A stretch of 29,122 nt of DNA, taken from Bacteroidia bacterium. GTDB taxonomy: Bacteria > Bacteroidota > Bacteroidia > Bacteroidales > Prolixibacteraceae. Position 1 is the stretch's first letter; every line of letters begins with the position of its first letter. Shown here piece after piece: positions 1-6,646 of the stretch. The notes under the pieces were generated by a model. That model was not told the origin of the DNA. It did not search any database and saw only the letters and a program-made list of their open reading frames with translations. The position numbers and the translations under genes are program-made. The DNA is taken from NCBI GenBank assembly GCA_025358395.1, contig JANYJT010000044.1, positions 1 to 29,122 of the forward strand, in the 5' to 3' direction.

Positions 1-177
1 TGGGAAGCCGTGACTCCTTCCAAAATTCGAAACATAGTGGAAGTGGCTGATGTCTGGCTGAGAATAAACAAAGTTGATCTGGAAACCAGGTTTGATGTGA
101 TCTCAATCCTTTTGAAGAAAGACGGAAGCTACACTTTGGAGCATTTTGAAGGGGCATTTATTCCTCCCGTTAACTAG
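1..177 (+). CDS. YraN/UPF0102 family protein, C-terminal fragment
   Basis: The window opens inside a gene. Frame 1 is open from base 1 to a TAG at 175-177 and gives 58 residues. They include VTPSKIRNIVEVADVWL and RFDVISILLKKDG, followed by an acidic/aromatic tail that ends in IPPVN. This matches the C-terminus of the YraN (UPF0102) family: small proteins with a predicted restriction-endonuclease-like fold and no well-established role. The K-x-x-x-I-x-x-x-A-D-x-x-L helix and the following R-F-D-V-I-x-I strand are typical of the family. The N-terminal part, which holds the putative nuclease residues, lies outside the window. The gene is followed at once by a large inverted repeat. Confidence 0.7.
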   Translation, partial: WEAVTPSKIRNIVEVADVWLRINKVDLETRFDVISILLKKDGSYTLEHFEGAFIPPVN

Positions 178-178
178 G

Positions 179-285
179 AAGTACTTAGAATACTTAGAGT
201 ACTTAAAGTACTTAGAGTTTTGAACTCTGAAAATATTCTCAACCTCGCGTAACCACTTTAAGTACTCTAAGTATTCTAAGTACTT
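179..285. repeat. 31-bp perfect inverted repeat with 9-bp internal repeats (REP/MITE-like)
   Basis: Bases 179-209 and 255-285 are exact reverse complements over 31 bp and flank a 45-base loop. The left arm and the start of the loop (181-216) consist of four imperfect 9-bp units: GTACTTAGA, ATACTTAGA, GTACTTAAA, GTACTTAGA. A smaller hairpin sits inside the loop (AGAGTT 214-219, AACTCT 223-228). The element fills the spacer between the YraN-type and YjbR-type genes. RNA from either strand would fold into a very stable stem. It could be a REP-like palindromic element, a miniature mobile element or a processing/termination hairpin; no transposase is present. Confidence 0.8.
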
Positions 286-319
286 TTTCATAAATTTAGC
301 AAATGTAAAATCATAGCGA

Positions 320-676
320 ATGAACGTAGAAGAGGTTAGACAAATTTGCATTGCAAAGAAGGGAGTCACCGAAGGTTTTCCCTTTGATGAGGTGACCCTT
401 GTCTTAAAAGTCGGAGGAAAAATTTTTGCTTTACTAAGCCTGGACAGGGAACCTTCTGTTAACCTGAAATGTGATCCTGAAAAGGCGATCGATTTACGGG
501 AAAGACATGAGGATATCATTCCGGGGTACCACATGAACAAGAAACACTGGAATACGGTGATGCTTGAAAGGAATTTGCAGGACAGCCTTATTGCTGAGAT
601 GATCAACCACTCCTATGAACTAGTATTAGCTTCGCTGCCCGGGAAGGTTCAGGAGGAAGTGAAAAGGGAAGAATGA
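320..676 (+). CDS. MmcQ/YjbR family protein
   Basis: A 118-residue protein of the MmcQ/YjbR family (double-wing fold). Members are often annotated as DNA-binding, but their cellular role is unclear. Family features visible here are the N-terminal helix with MNVEEVRQICIAKKGVTEGFPF, the strand pair around KVGGKIFALLSL, the VNLKCDPEKAIDLRE segment, and the late PGYHMNKKHWNTV motif followed by the closing helix. The length is normal for the family. The ATG at 320 precedes a complete domain. No signal peptide is seen, so the protein is cytoplasmic. The stop codon (674-676) overlaps the first unit of an 8-bp tandem repeat. The family call is confident; the function is not. Confidence 0.85.
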   Translation: MNVEEVRQICIAKKGVTEGFPFDEVTLVLKVGGKIFALLSLDREPSVNLKCDPEKAIDLRERHEDIIPGYHMNKKHWNTVMLERNLQDSLIAEMINHSYELVLASLPGKVQEEVKREE

Positions 677-706
677 CAGGGAGACCAGGAGACAGGGGGA
701 CCAGGC
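675..706. repeat. Four imperfect 8-bp tandem units (GAC-rich)
   Basis: The units read GACAGGGA, GACCAGGA, GACAGGGG and GACCAGGC, alternating between two forms. The array begins inside the stop codon of the YjbR-type gene. The rest of the spacer, to 790, holds a GGGG...CCCC pair and a short direct repeat of TTCAAAC near 767-782. No gene or convincing promoter is seen there. Confidence 0.6.
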
Positions 707-790
707 GAGTGGTCGAAATGAAACAGAGAATCGGGGACCATCAACCCCCCAAACAATAAAAACATTTCAAACCCTTCAAACATTTATGGC

Positions 791-1000
791 ATGGTTTACA
801 ATCTGAAAGGCGCCGAATACATTGAGTTAATCAAGCTGCTAAAACTTCTGCGGATCGCGGAGTCCGGCGGTCAGGCTAAAATGATGGTCGAAGATGGGGA
901 AGCAACACTTAACGGTCAGCCGGAATCGAGGAAAAGAGCAAAGCTCCGATCGGGTGATGTGGTTTTGATTTTTGGAGAGACAATCAAGATTGAACCCTGA
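791..1000 (+). CDS. Small S4-domain RNA-binding protein (YbcJ-like)
   Basis: A 69-residue protein made almost entirely of one S4 RNA-binding fold. It has the helix YIELIKLLKLLRIAESGGQAK, then MVEDGEATLNGQPESRKRAKLRSGDVV, which is the standard S4 pattern of G-x-V/A-x-V/L-N-G followed by R-x-x-K-L-x-x-G-D. The length and start agree with the stand-alone YbcJ/RqcP-like S4 proteins, which bind structured RNA; members have been linked to the ribosome or large-subunit quality control. It is cytoplasmic. An upstream ATG at 786 is out of frame and soon stops. The gene ends just before a strong terminator. Confidence 0.85.
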   Translation: MVYNLKGAEYIELIKLLKLLRIAESGGQAKMMVEDGEATLNGQPESRKRAKLRSGDVVLIFGETIKIEP

Positions 1001-1008
1001 GTCCACCT

Positions 1009-1051
1009 AAATTTAAAGAGCCGGTTCTGATGGAATCGGCTCTTTAAATTT
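1009..1051. terminator. Bidirectional Rho-independent terminator
   Basis: AAATTTAAAGAGCCG at 1009-1023 pairs perfectly with 1037-1051, and the stem continues with wobble pairing towards the loop. The A/T-rich outer stem supplies a U-tract in both directions. It sits between the convergent S4 and alkaline phosphatase genes. Confidence 0.85.
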
Positions 1052-1063
1052 ATTCTGAAATTG

Positions 1064-2245
1064 TTATTGCAGCTTCAGCAAATGCTGCATTTTCATTCCA
1101 ATTTCCGTATTCTCCATGAAACCGACAAACTGGTCAGCTCCCGGACCATAAGCAAATACAGGGACACAAATGCCGGTATGTTCCGGACTTGAAAATTTGG
1201 CAGTAACATCCCCAGTTTTGTTGTTTCCCCCGTTAAGGGTCATTCCTCCGGTCTCATGGTCGGCTAAAACGATGATTAGCGTCTCTTTGTTTTTGGCACC
1301 AAATGCCAGAGCAGCCCCAATGGCCCTGTCGAAGTCAAGGGTCTCTCTCACCACACCGGTGGTATTGTTGTTATGTGCCAGAAAATCAATTTCTGAACCT
1401 TCCACCATCAGGAAAAACCCCTTTTTACCTTGGGAAAGCACATTTAAGGCAGTTTCTGTCGCAGGGACAAGCATCTCACCCCTTTCAGGCATCGGCAGAT
1501 TGTGCTCCTCCGCAGTTAATCCGGCAAGTTTTCCTGACCGGACTTTTTGGATATCCTCAATTTTATAAAGAACCTGATAACCTTTATCTTTAAGTTCTTT
1601 GGATAAATTTCTGCCATCTTTCCGGTTCTCAAATGATTTGACCCCGCCTCCGATAAAAAGATCAATATCTGACTTTAGAAAATCGGCAGCAATATCTTCG
1701 TAGCTGCTCCTGGAGGATTGGTGTGCAACGAAACAGGCCGGAGTCGCATGGTTAATCGCGGAAGTGCTTACAAGGCCGGTTTTTAAACCTTTCTTCGTGG
1801 CAAGTTCGCAAATGTTTGTTACCGGCTTTTTATCCGGATCCACTCCGATGGCTCCATTGTAACTTTTCACGCCACAAGCCAGTGCAGTCGCCCCTGCAGC
1901 TGAATCTGTGATGTAATCGGAGGATGAATACGTTTTGGAATAACCGCAATAAATGAAATTTTGCAGAAAAAGGGAGCCTCCGTTGGCTGTCATGGCAGCA
2001 TAAATATGAGCCAGGCCCATTCCATCGCCAATCATGAGGATGATGTTTTTCGGGCTTTTTTTCGTGTCGACCTGACTGTACTGCTGAACGGGGTAAAAAG
2101 TGCCGCCTTTGTATTCTTCAATGGCCGTAACTTTTTTATTCTCCTTGTATTGCTCCTGCGCGAAAAGGTTCGATGCGAGTGAAACAAAGAAAATTGATGT
2201 GACCAGAAATCTGCTAATAAAAGTTTTAAATTGGCTCATAATCAT
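1064..2245 (-). CDS. Secreted alkaline phosphatase (PhoA family)
   Basis: A 393-residue periplasmic/secreted phosphomonoesterase. A Sec signal peptide spans residues 1-29 (hydrophobic LVTSIFFVSLASNLFA). Metal and catalytic motifs appear in the family order: Asp74 in MIGDGMG, nucleophile Ser115 in ITDSAAGATALACG, His167/Thr169 in INHATPA, Glu282/Asp287/His291 in MVEGSEIDFLAH, Asp329-His330 in LADHETGG, and His356 in EHTG. This is the full two-zinc/magnesium set, so the enzyme should be active. The length is slightly below that of E. coli PhoA. Met3 is an equally good start. A hairpin lies 24-48 nt upstream. The gene follows a patatin-type gene on the same strand at 137 nt. Phosphate regulation is plausible but no box was identified. 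Confidence 0.93.
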   Translation of the reverse strand: MIMSQFKTFISRFLVTSIFFVSLASNLFAQEQYKENKKVTAIEEYKGGTFYPVQQYSQVDTKKSPKNIILMIGDGMGLAHIYAAMTANGGSLFLQNFIYCGYSKTYSSSDYITDSAAGATALACGVKSYNGAIGVDPDKKPVTNICELATKKGLKTGLVSTSAINHATPACFVAHQSSRSSYEDIAADFLKSDIDLFIGGGVKSFENRKDGRNLSKELKDKGYQVLYKIEDIQKVRSGKLAGLTAEEHNLPMPERGEMLVPATETALNVLSQGKKGFFLMVEGSEIDFLAHNNNTTGVVRETLDFDRAIGAALAFGAKNKETLIIVLADHETGGMTLNGGNNKTGDVTAKFSSPEHTGICVPVFAYGPGADQFVGFMENTEIGMKMQHLLKLQ

Positions 2246-2266
2246 GCAAATAAAATGTTAATATAA

Positions 2267-2295
2267 TTCCGGGTATTAGAAATGTAATACCGGAA
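2267..2295. promoter_or_regulatory. Hairpin with one bulge upstream of the alkaline phosphatase gene
   Basis: TTCCGGGTATTA (2267-2278) pairs with TAATACCGGAA (2285-2295) with one bulged G and a 6-base loop. It lies between the patatin-like stop and the phosphatase start, which share a strand. It could be a terminator for the upstream gene, although no clean T-run follows on the minus strand, or an operator or leader hairpin for the phosphatase. Confidence 0.4.
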
Positions 2296-2382
2296 GATTC
2301 AGCACGAATGTACACAAAAAACCAATTTTTTCGGAATAGATTAATGGAAAAAACCTATGAAATGAAACGTCTGCTAACAGGA

Positions 2383-4293
2383 TTACAGATCGTTCTTAAG
2401 CAATCCTTTGTTGTCCATGTCTGTGATCACGGCATCAATAAACTTTTCGGCAGCAATATTCTTGCCCACACTTTTCCCAATCGAAATGAACTTGTCAGAG
2501 GCGAAACCTCCAACAGGTGCGAGGATGTTTCGTGAGAACCAGGATTTTTTTCTGATTTGCTGAACCACCGGATTAACAGTTTGAGAAACGCTTTCCGGAT
2601 TATGGCTGTTTGTAATGTTGTCAAATACCAAACCAAAGCGTGATTGCACCTTTTTCTCCAGTTCTACCAGATATTTTAATGGAATAGAAGGATATGGAAA
2701 TTCCTCCTCGACGACCGGATTGACTATCGCGGATTTCTCTGAATTAATCCTGATATCGGGAACAATTGGCATCGATTGCGCACTCTTTCCTACCAGGAAT
2801 TGCAACTGCTCTTGGCTTAGATCCCCATAACCAAATTGAATAATCGGATTATTGGCTGAAATCGGAACACAAAGATATTGCCGGAGAAAGCGCTGGCAGT
2901 TTCTTCTCCCAAGCATATAGTCATGAATCCTGAATTTTTTACTAAAGAAGCCGCCAAAACCGCCCAATGAACCGCAAGCGATGGTGGTTTTTTGAGTAAC
3001 CCCGTTTTTAGTTCGAATTGGAGAAACCATGAAACGGGTATAATCATCATCGGCATAGGCTCTGTTAAGCAAATCAGTTTTGACCATTAACTGCTGGCGC
3101 ATGGCGCCAAATAGTTGTCCGGCAGTGAATTTTAGTGCCTGTAAATCAAAATAATTGCCATCAGGCAACTCATCATAGCTAGGGAAAGGGTCGATCATCA
3201 AAATGGTTGTATCAAAATCTGAGGCACTTTTGGCCAGTTGGAGATTGGCTTCTTCCCCTTTATTCAAGTTTTGGCTCTGCTCTTTCTTCCTCCTTTGGAT
3301 CAGGATAGTTTCTGCAAGATCGTAGGGTTCGTTGTTGATCACCCCACCGTCCACACAAACAGAATTGTAGTCGGTTAATGGGTCAACAATGTAATCTTTG
3401 CCATGGGTGATCTTCAGCAAATGGTTGTCATTGATAAACTTTGGATCTCTTATCACGACTCTGGGCGCCAATCCTCCCGGGAAAGCCCCTGTACCAATAG
3501 CCGCATCGATCAATAGCTGTTTGTTCAGACCATCAGAAGTATCAAAATGAAAGGGGATTTTGCCATCGTTCTGATAGACTCCCGGAGTATTTAGTTGAAA
3601 ATGCATCAGGTCTTTGTGCATGGTCATCCGGTCCTCCCGCTTACCTGCGGCAGTAAGGAATTCAAGTTCATAATTGAATCCCCGAAGGTTTGTAAGTGTG
3701 GTCAGAAGTTCGAAATTGTTGGCAAAATAAGGCCTTGAGACAGAAGTATCCTTTATGGTATTATCAAGTGTTCGGCGGGCAATTTTTTCGATGAAAAGTG
3801 AATTGAATATGGAGCGAACTTCCTGGTTGGGGTTTAAATCGGGAGATCCGGTAATGTCGGACGGATCCAACATCTGACTCATCATATCATTTTTTGGATC
3901 TTCCGTCAGGTTGACCCAGGAATCGTAAAGCGGATTTTCAGCACTGGTCTGCGTAAAATAATTCTTCTGATGAATGTGCGGAATATCTTTCTGAATGGAA
4001 GCGGCAGTGATCACTGCTGTCATGCCCCCTGCTGATGCTCCGGTGAGGACTTCAATGAGAACATTGTGCTTTGGTGTGCCGGGCAATCCCAGATCTTTGG
4101 CTTTTTGCCAGTTTTCGAGCGCCTCAAGCAGGTAATCCATCACACCGGCAGTGTAGGCGCCGGCAGATACGGCACCCGCCATTGAAATTCCAAGTTTGAA
4201 GGTAGGTTGGTCTTCCATCATGATTGTTTTTGTAATTAATACAAAAACAATCATGATGGTTACCCCCCTTTTAGTGAAAATATGCGCAGACAA
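2383..4293 (-). CDS. Patatin-like phospholipase/acyl hydrolase
   Basis: A protein of up to 636 residues with a patatin Ser-Asp dyad. The oxyanion region is GISMAGAVSAGAYTAG (35-50), the nucleophile is Ser87 in LTGASAGGMTA, and Asp315 lies in VDGGVINNEP. Patatin-type enzymes hydrolyse acyl chains from membrane lipids. The long C-terminal half (about 330-636) carries no motif I recognise, so the enzyme is much longer than minimal patatins. The longest frame starts at a TTG (4293). Better starts are ATG at 4254 (Met14, with AGGGGGG eight bases upstream) or the ATG-ATG pair at 4221/4218 (Met25/26), just before the conserved domain. These candidate ATGs sit in the two arms of a perfect palindrome. 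No convincing signal peptide is seen, so it is probably cytoplasmic or membrane-associated. Confidence 0.85.
   Translation of the reverse strand: MSAHIFTKRGVTIMIVFVLITKTIMMEDQPTFKLGISMAGAVSAGAYTAGVMDYLLEALENWQKAKDLGLPGTPKHNVLIEVLTGASAGGMTAVITAASIQKDIPHIHQKNYFTQTSAENPLYDSWVNLTEDPKNDMMSQMLDPSDITGSPDLNPNQEVRSIFNSLFIEKIARRTLDNTIKDTSVSRPYFANNFELLTTLTNLRGFNYELEFLTAAGKREDRMTMHKDLMHFQLNTPGVYQNDGKIPFHFDTSDGLNKQLLIDAAIGTGAFPGGLAPRVVIRDPKFINDNHLLKITHGKDYIVDPLTDYNSVCVDGGVINNEPYDLAETILIQRRKKEQSQNLNKGEEANLQLAKSASDFDTTILMIDPFPSYDELPDGNYFDLQALKFTAGQLFGAMRQQLMVKTDLLNRAYADDDYTRFMVSPIRTKNGVTQKTTIACGSLGGFGGFFSKKFRIHDYMLGRRNCQRFLRQYLCVPISANNPIIQFGYGDLSQEQLQFLVGKSAQSMPIVPDIRINSEKSAIVNPVVEEEFPYPSIPLKYLVELEKKVQSRFGLVFDNITNSHNPESVSQTVNPVVQQIRKKSWFSRNILAPVGGFASDKFISIGKSVGKNIAAEKFIDAVITDMDNKGLLKNDL
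4215..4259. promoter_or_regulatory. 20-bp perfect palindrome covering the start region of the patatin-like gene
   Basis: Bases 4215-4234 and 4240-4259 are exact reverse complements around a 5-base spacer. On the minus strand the 5' arm contains the Met14 ATG and the 3' arm contains the Met25/Met26 ATG pair. In mRNA the hairpin would bury both candidate starts. As DNA it could be an operator for a dimeric repressor. Confidence 0.6.
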
Positions 4294-4494
4294 TTCATTT
4301 TTTCCTTTTGCTATTGTGTAAGTTGCAAAATATGAGCAAGATAAAGTAAGCTAATATTTGGGGATCAAATCAGCCAATATTTATTCCTTTCATGGCTGTC
4401 AAATAAAAAGTTAAGTGTTATTCGGTAGGTGGATTGAAATTTCGAAAATACTAAATATTCCCAAAATGTAATTCCGGCAATCAAATCTGCAAAG
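4294..4494. other. Divergent intergenic region
   Basis: This A/T-rich spacer separates the divergent patatin-like and sigma-factor genes; the whole gap is about 260-300 nt depending on the patatin start. I see no ORF, RNA gene or strong hairpin in this part. The promoter candidate for the sigma gene lies at its right edge. No convincing minus-strand promoter for the patatin-like gene was found. Confidence 0.5.
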
Positions 4495-4525
4495 TTGGTT
4501 CTATGATTTTAATAAACTATTTTTG
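4495..4525 (+). promoter_or_regulatory. Candidate Bacteroidota-type promoter for the sigma-factor gene
   Basis: TTG at 4495-4497 is followed after 20 bases by TATTTTTG (4518-4525). This fits the -33 TTG / -7 TAnnTTTG pattern of the primary Bacteroidota sigma factor. Transcription would start near 4532, about 20 nt before the ATG at 4554. The site was found by eye only. Confidence 0.45.
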
Positions 4526-4553
4526 TTACAGAGGTTAATTTTGCTCATTTTTA

Positions 4554-5138
4554 ATGGAAATCCAGGAAATAAATGAATTGTGGCAAAGGTTTATAGGAGG
4601 AGATGACGTAGCATTGTCAAAACTATACAATCGTTATGTTCACGAACTTTTTTCTTATGGGCTTAAAATCCATGGAGATGAATTTTTGGTCAAGGATTGT
4701 ATCCAGGAGGTTTTTATCCAACTCATTGACAAAAGGAAGAAGCTGGTACCCTCTGATACTACGCCCATTTATCTATTTAAATCCCTGCGTAATAAATTAC
4801 TCGAAGAGCTAAGGTCAAAAAACAGGCGCACCGAAATTGTCAGGTTAATTTCAGCAGGTGATGCTGAATTTGAAATTAGTGCAGAGCAATCAACTGTTCA
4901 CTTAGAGGAAGAAAAGTCACTTACCGGAAAAGTGGAAGCGGCCCTTAACAAACTGTCTGACTATCAAAAGGAAGCCATCTTCTTAAAATACTCGCAAGGA
5001 TTTGAATATGAACAGATTGCAGAATTGCTTGACATCAGCATTTCCTCTTCCAGAACTTTGGTTTACCGATCTTTAAAAAAAATTAAAGAGTCGATATTTA
5101 ACAGAATCCAGATCCTGTTTTACCTCTTTGGTTCTTAA
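4554..5138 (+). CDS. ECF-type RNA polymerase sigma-70 factor (PUL regulator)
   Basis: A 194-residue sigma factor of the type paired with FecR and SusC in Bacteroidota. Region 2 spans about residues 20-90 (LSKLYNRYVHELFSYGLKI, then DCIQEVFIQLI). Region 4 spans about 125-176, with LSDYQKEAIFLKYSQGFEYEQIAELLD and the recognition helix ISISSSRTLVYRSLKKIKE. There is no region 3, as expected for ECF factors. It should direct RNA polymerase to the promoter of the SusC operon once released by the FecR protein encoded 159 nt downstream. A TAnnTTTG-type promoter precedes it, so its own basal expression probably uses the housekeeping sigma factor. Confidence 0.9.
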   Translation: MEIQEINELWQRFIGGDDVALSKLYNRYVHELFSYGLKIHGDEFLVKDCIQEVFIQLIDKRKKLVPSDTTPIYLFKSLRNKLLEELRSKNRRTEIVRLISAGDAEFEISAEQSTVHLEEEKSLTGKVEAALNKLSDYQKEAIFLKYSQGFEYEQIAELLDISISSSRTLVYRSLKKIKESIFNRIQILFYLFGS

Positions 5139-5297
5139 TTCAGATTGCCAGCCTCAATTTCTACAGAGTATGTAAAATTTGTTTAATGTGCTATTTGACA
5201 GCCATTTAAATTACACAAAATATATTACTTTCATTTTGATTGAAAAAAATCCTGATTTTTTGTCTATATAGTCACTACTCAATCATTTATTACAGCT

Positions 5298-6518
5298 ATG
5301 AGAAAAGATACTGACCTTAGTTTTGTTTCACTTCTTCAAGACGAAAATTTTCTTAATTTGGTTAAAGAGACTAACTGTGTTGAAAATCAGTTAGATGTAC
5401 TTGAAAAGGAATTTCCGGGACAACGTGAGGCGATTTCTTTTGCTGTCAAATTTATTGCCTTGAATTTGTCTTCCCAAAGAAAGATGAATCCTGTGGATAT
5501 GGCAAGGATCTGGGAAAACACAAAAGGATATGCAGCTCGTAACAAGAAGGTTAATTTATTTCCATTCATTTTACGGGATTTTTATAAAGTTGCGGCTCTT
5601 CTAATTTTCCTACTTACAAGTTCAATATTTTTATATCATCGTCTGACATCGAATTCGTTTGCCACCATCGCCGCGAACGAAACAGTTTCGGATAATGTAG
5701 CGGTAATTAAATTATCTGATGGATCTACCCATAGATTGGCTTCCAAGGATTCGAAAATTGAATATAGTGCAGATGGAGGAGCCATTGTCATCAAAGATTT
5801 TGATCAGGAAGAAAAGTTTGATAATATCAATACTTCCAAGGTGAAGCTTCTTAACCAGATCATCGTCCCATTTGGCCGCAGGCACCTCATCGCCTTAAGC
5901 GATGGAACCAGGGTACAATTAAATTCAGGCAGTTCCTTGCTCTTTCCCGCAGTGTTTTCCGAAAATAACAGGGAGGTGTATTTAAAGGGTGAAGGATACT
6001 TTGAGGTTTCTAAAAATCCCAACAAACCATTTATCGTGAAGACTGATTTTATGGACATTCGAGTTTTGGGAACAACTTTCAATATTTCTGCCTACGAAGA
6101 TGAGAAAATTGCTTATACTGTCTTGGTCGAAGGAGGGGTGGTCGTTTCCCGGACTAAAAATAATTTGGATAATTCAGAGAAAAAATTGTCTCCCGGACAG
6201 GGTTGCTTTTATAGTTCAGCCACAAATAGCTCTGAAATCCGGGAGGTGGATCTCACTGAATATACTTCCTGGAAAGACGGTTTGCTTTTTTTTAAGGACA
6301 AACCACTCGATGAAATTGTTGGCCGATTGGAAAAATACTATAACAAAAAAGTACAAATAGAAGGGAAAACTCTTCCAACGACCCTGATCTCTGGCAAACT
6401 AATTTTAACAGATGAAATTGAGGTTGTTATGCAATCTCTGTCAAAAACGCTTGAGACAACTTTTAAAGAAAATGACAAGGGCCTGTTTATAATAAATAGC
6501 CTTGACAATCAACAATAA
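5298..6518 (+). CDS. FecR-type anti-sigma factor
   Basis: A 406-residue inner-membrane anti-sigma factor. The cytoplasmic N-terminal part (1-93) would hold the sigma factor. A single membrane helix spans about 96-115 (VAALLIFLLTSSIFLYH). The periplasmic FecR domain lies at about 188-283, with VPFGRRHLIALSDGTRVQLN and VLGTTFNISAYED. A C-terminal DUF4974-type domain (about 328-402) begins FFKDKPLDEIVGRLEKYY. The DUF4974-type region is thought to contact the STN domain of the partner SusC, passing the substrate signal inward. The length is typical. The gene lies between the sigma gene and susC, the standard order. Its own promoter in the 159-nt spacer could not be identified. Confidence 0.92.
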   Translation: MRKDTDLSFVSLLQDENFLNLVKETNCVENQLDVLEKEFPGQREAISFAVKFIALNLSSQRKMNPVDMARIWENTKGYAARNKKVNLFPFILRDFYKVAALLIFLLTSSIFLYHRLTSNSFATIAANETVSDNVAVIKLSDGSTHRLASKDSKIEYSADGGAIVIKDFDQEEKFDNINTSKVKLLNQIIVPFGRRHLIALSDGTRVQLNSGSSLLFPAVFSENNREVYLKGEGYFEVSKNPNKPFIVKTDFMDIRVLGTTFNISAYEDEKIAYTVLVEGGVVVSRTKNNLDNSEKKLSPGQGCFYSSATNSSEIREVDLTEYTSWKDGLLFFKDKPLDEIVGRLEKYYNKKVQIEGKTLPTTLISGKLILTDEIEVVMQSLSKTLETTFKENDKGLFIINSLDNQQ

Positions 6519-6646
6519 TTAACACTTAAAATCAATCAGGTGCAAAAGAGGTAAAACTACCAGGCGGAGTCCTTTGAACTTCTTGACTTTCGACCAGTTG
6601 CCGAAAGGTTAAAATACCAACAAACTAATTAAACCAGTGCAAATTC
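6519..6646 (+). promoter_or_regulatory. Leader/promoter region of the SusC operon
   Basis: A 128-nt gap precedes susC and is longer than any later gap in the operon except around the broken small gene. It contains a short hairpin (CTTTCG 6587-6592, CGAAAG 6602-6607). No TAnnTTTG box is visible, consistent with (but not proof of) transcription by the ECF factor at 4554. The exact promoter is not identified. Confidence 0.35.

Noticed and set aside
179..285. CRISPR array
   Set aside because: The units are 9 bp, contiguous and arranged as an inverted repeat, with no spacers between equal repeats and no cas genes.
103..606. 167-residue minus-strand reading frame across the inverted repeat and the YjbR-type gene
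   Set aside because: It runs antisense to a clear gene, and its KYLEYLEYLK and KYSKYSKYF stretches come from translating the repeat units. It has no domain of its own.
5139..5297. Promoter of the FecR gene
   Set aside because: Several TTTG-containing stretches exist, but none matches TAnnTTTG with a properly spaced upstream TTG, so no site is claimed.
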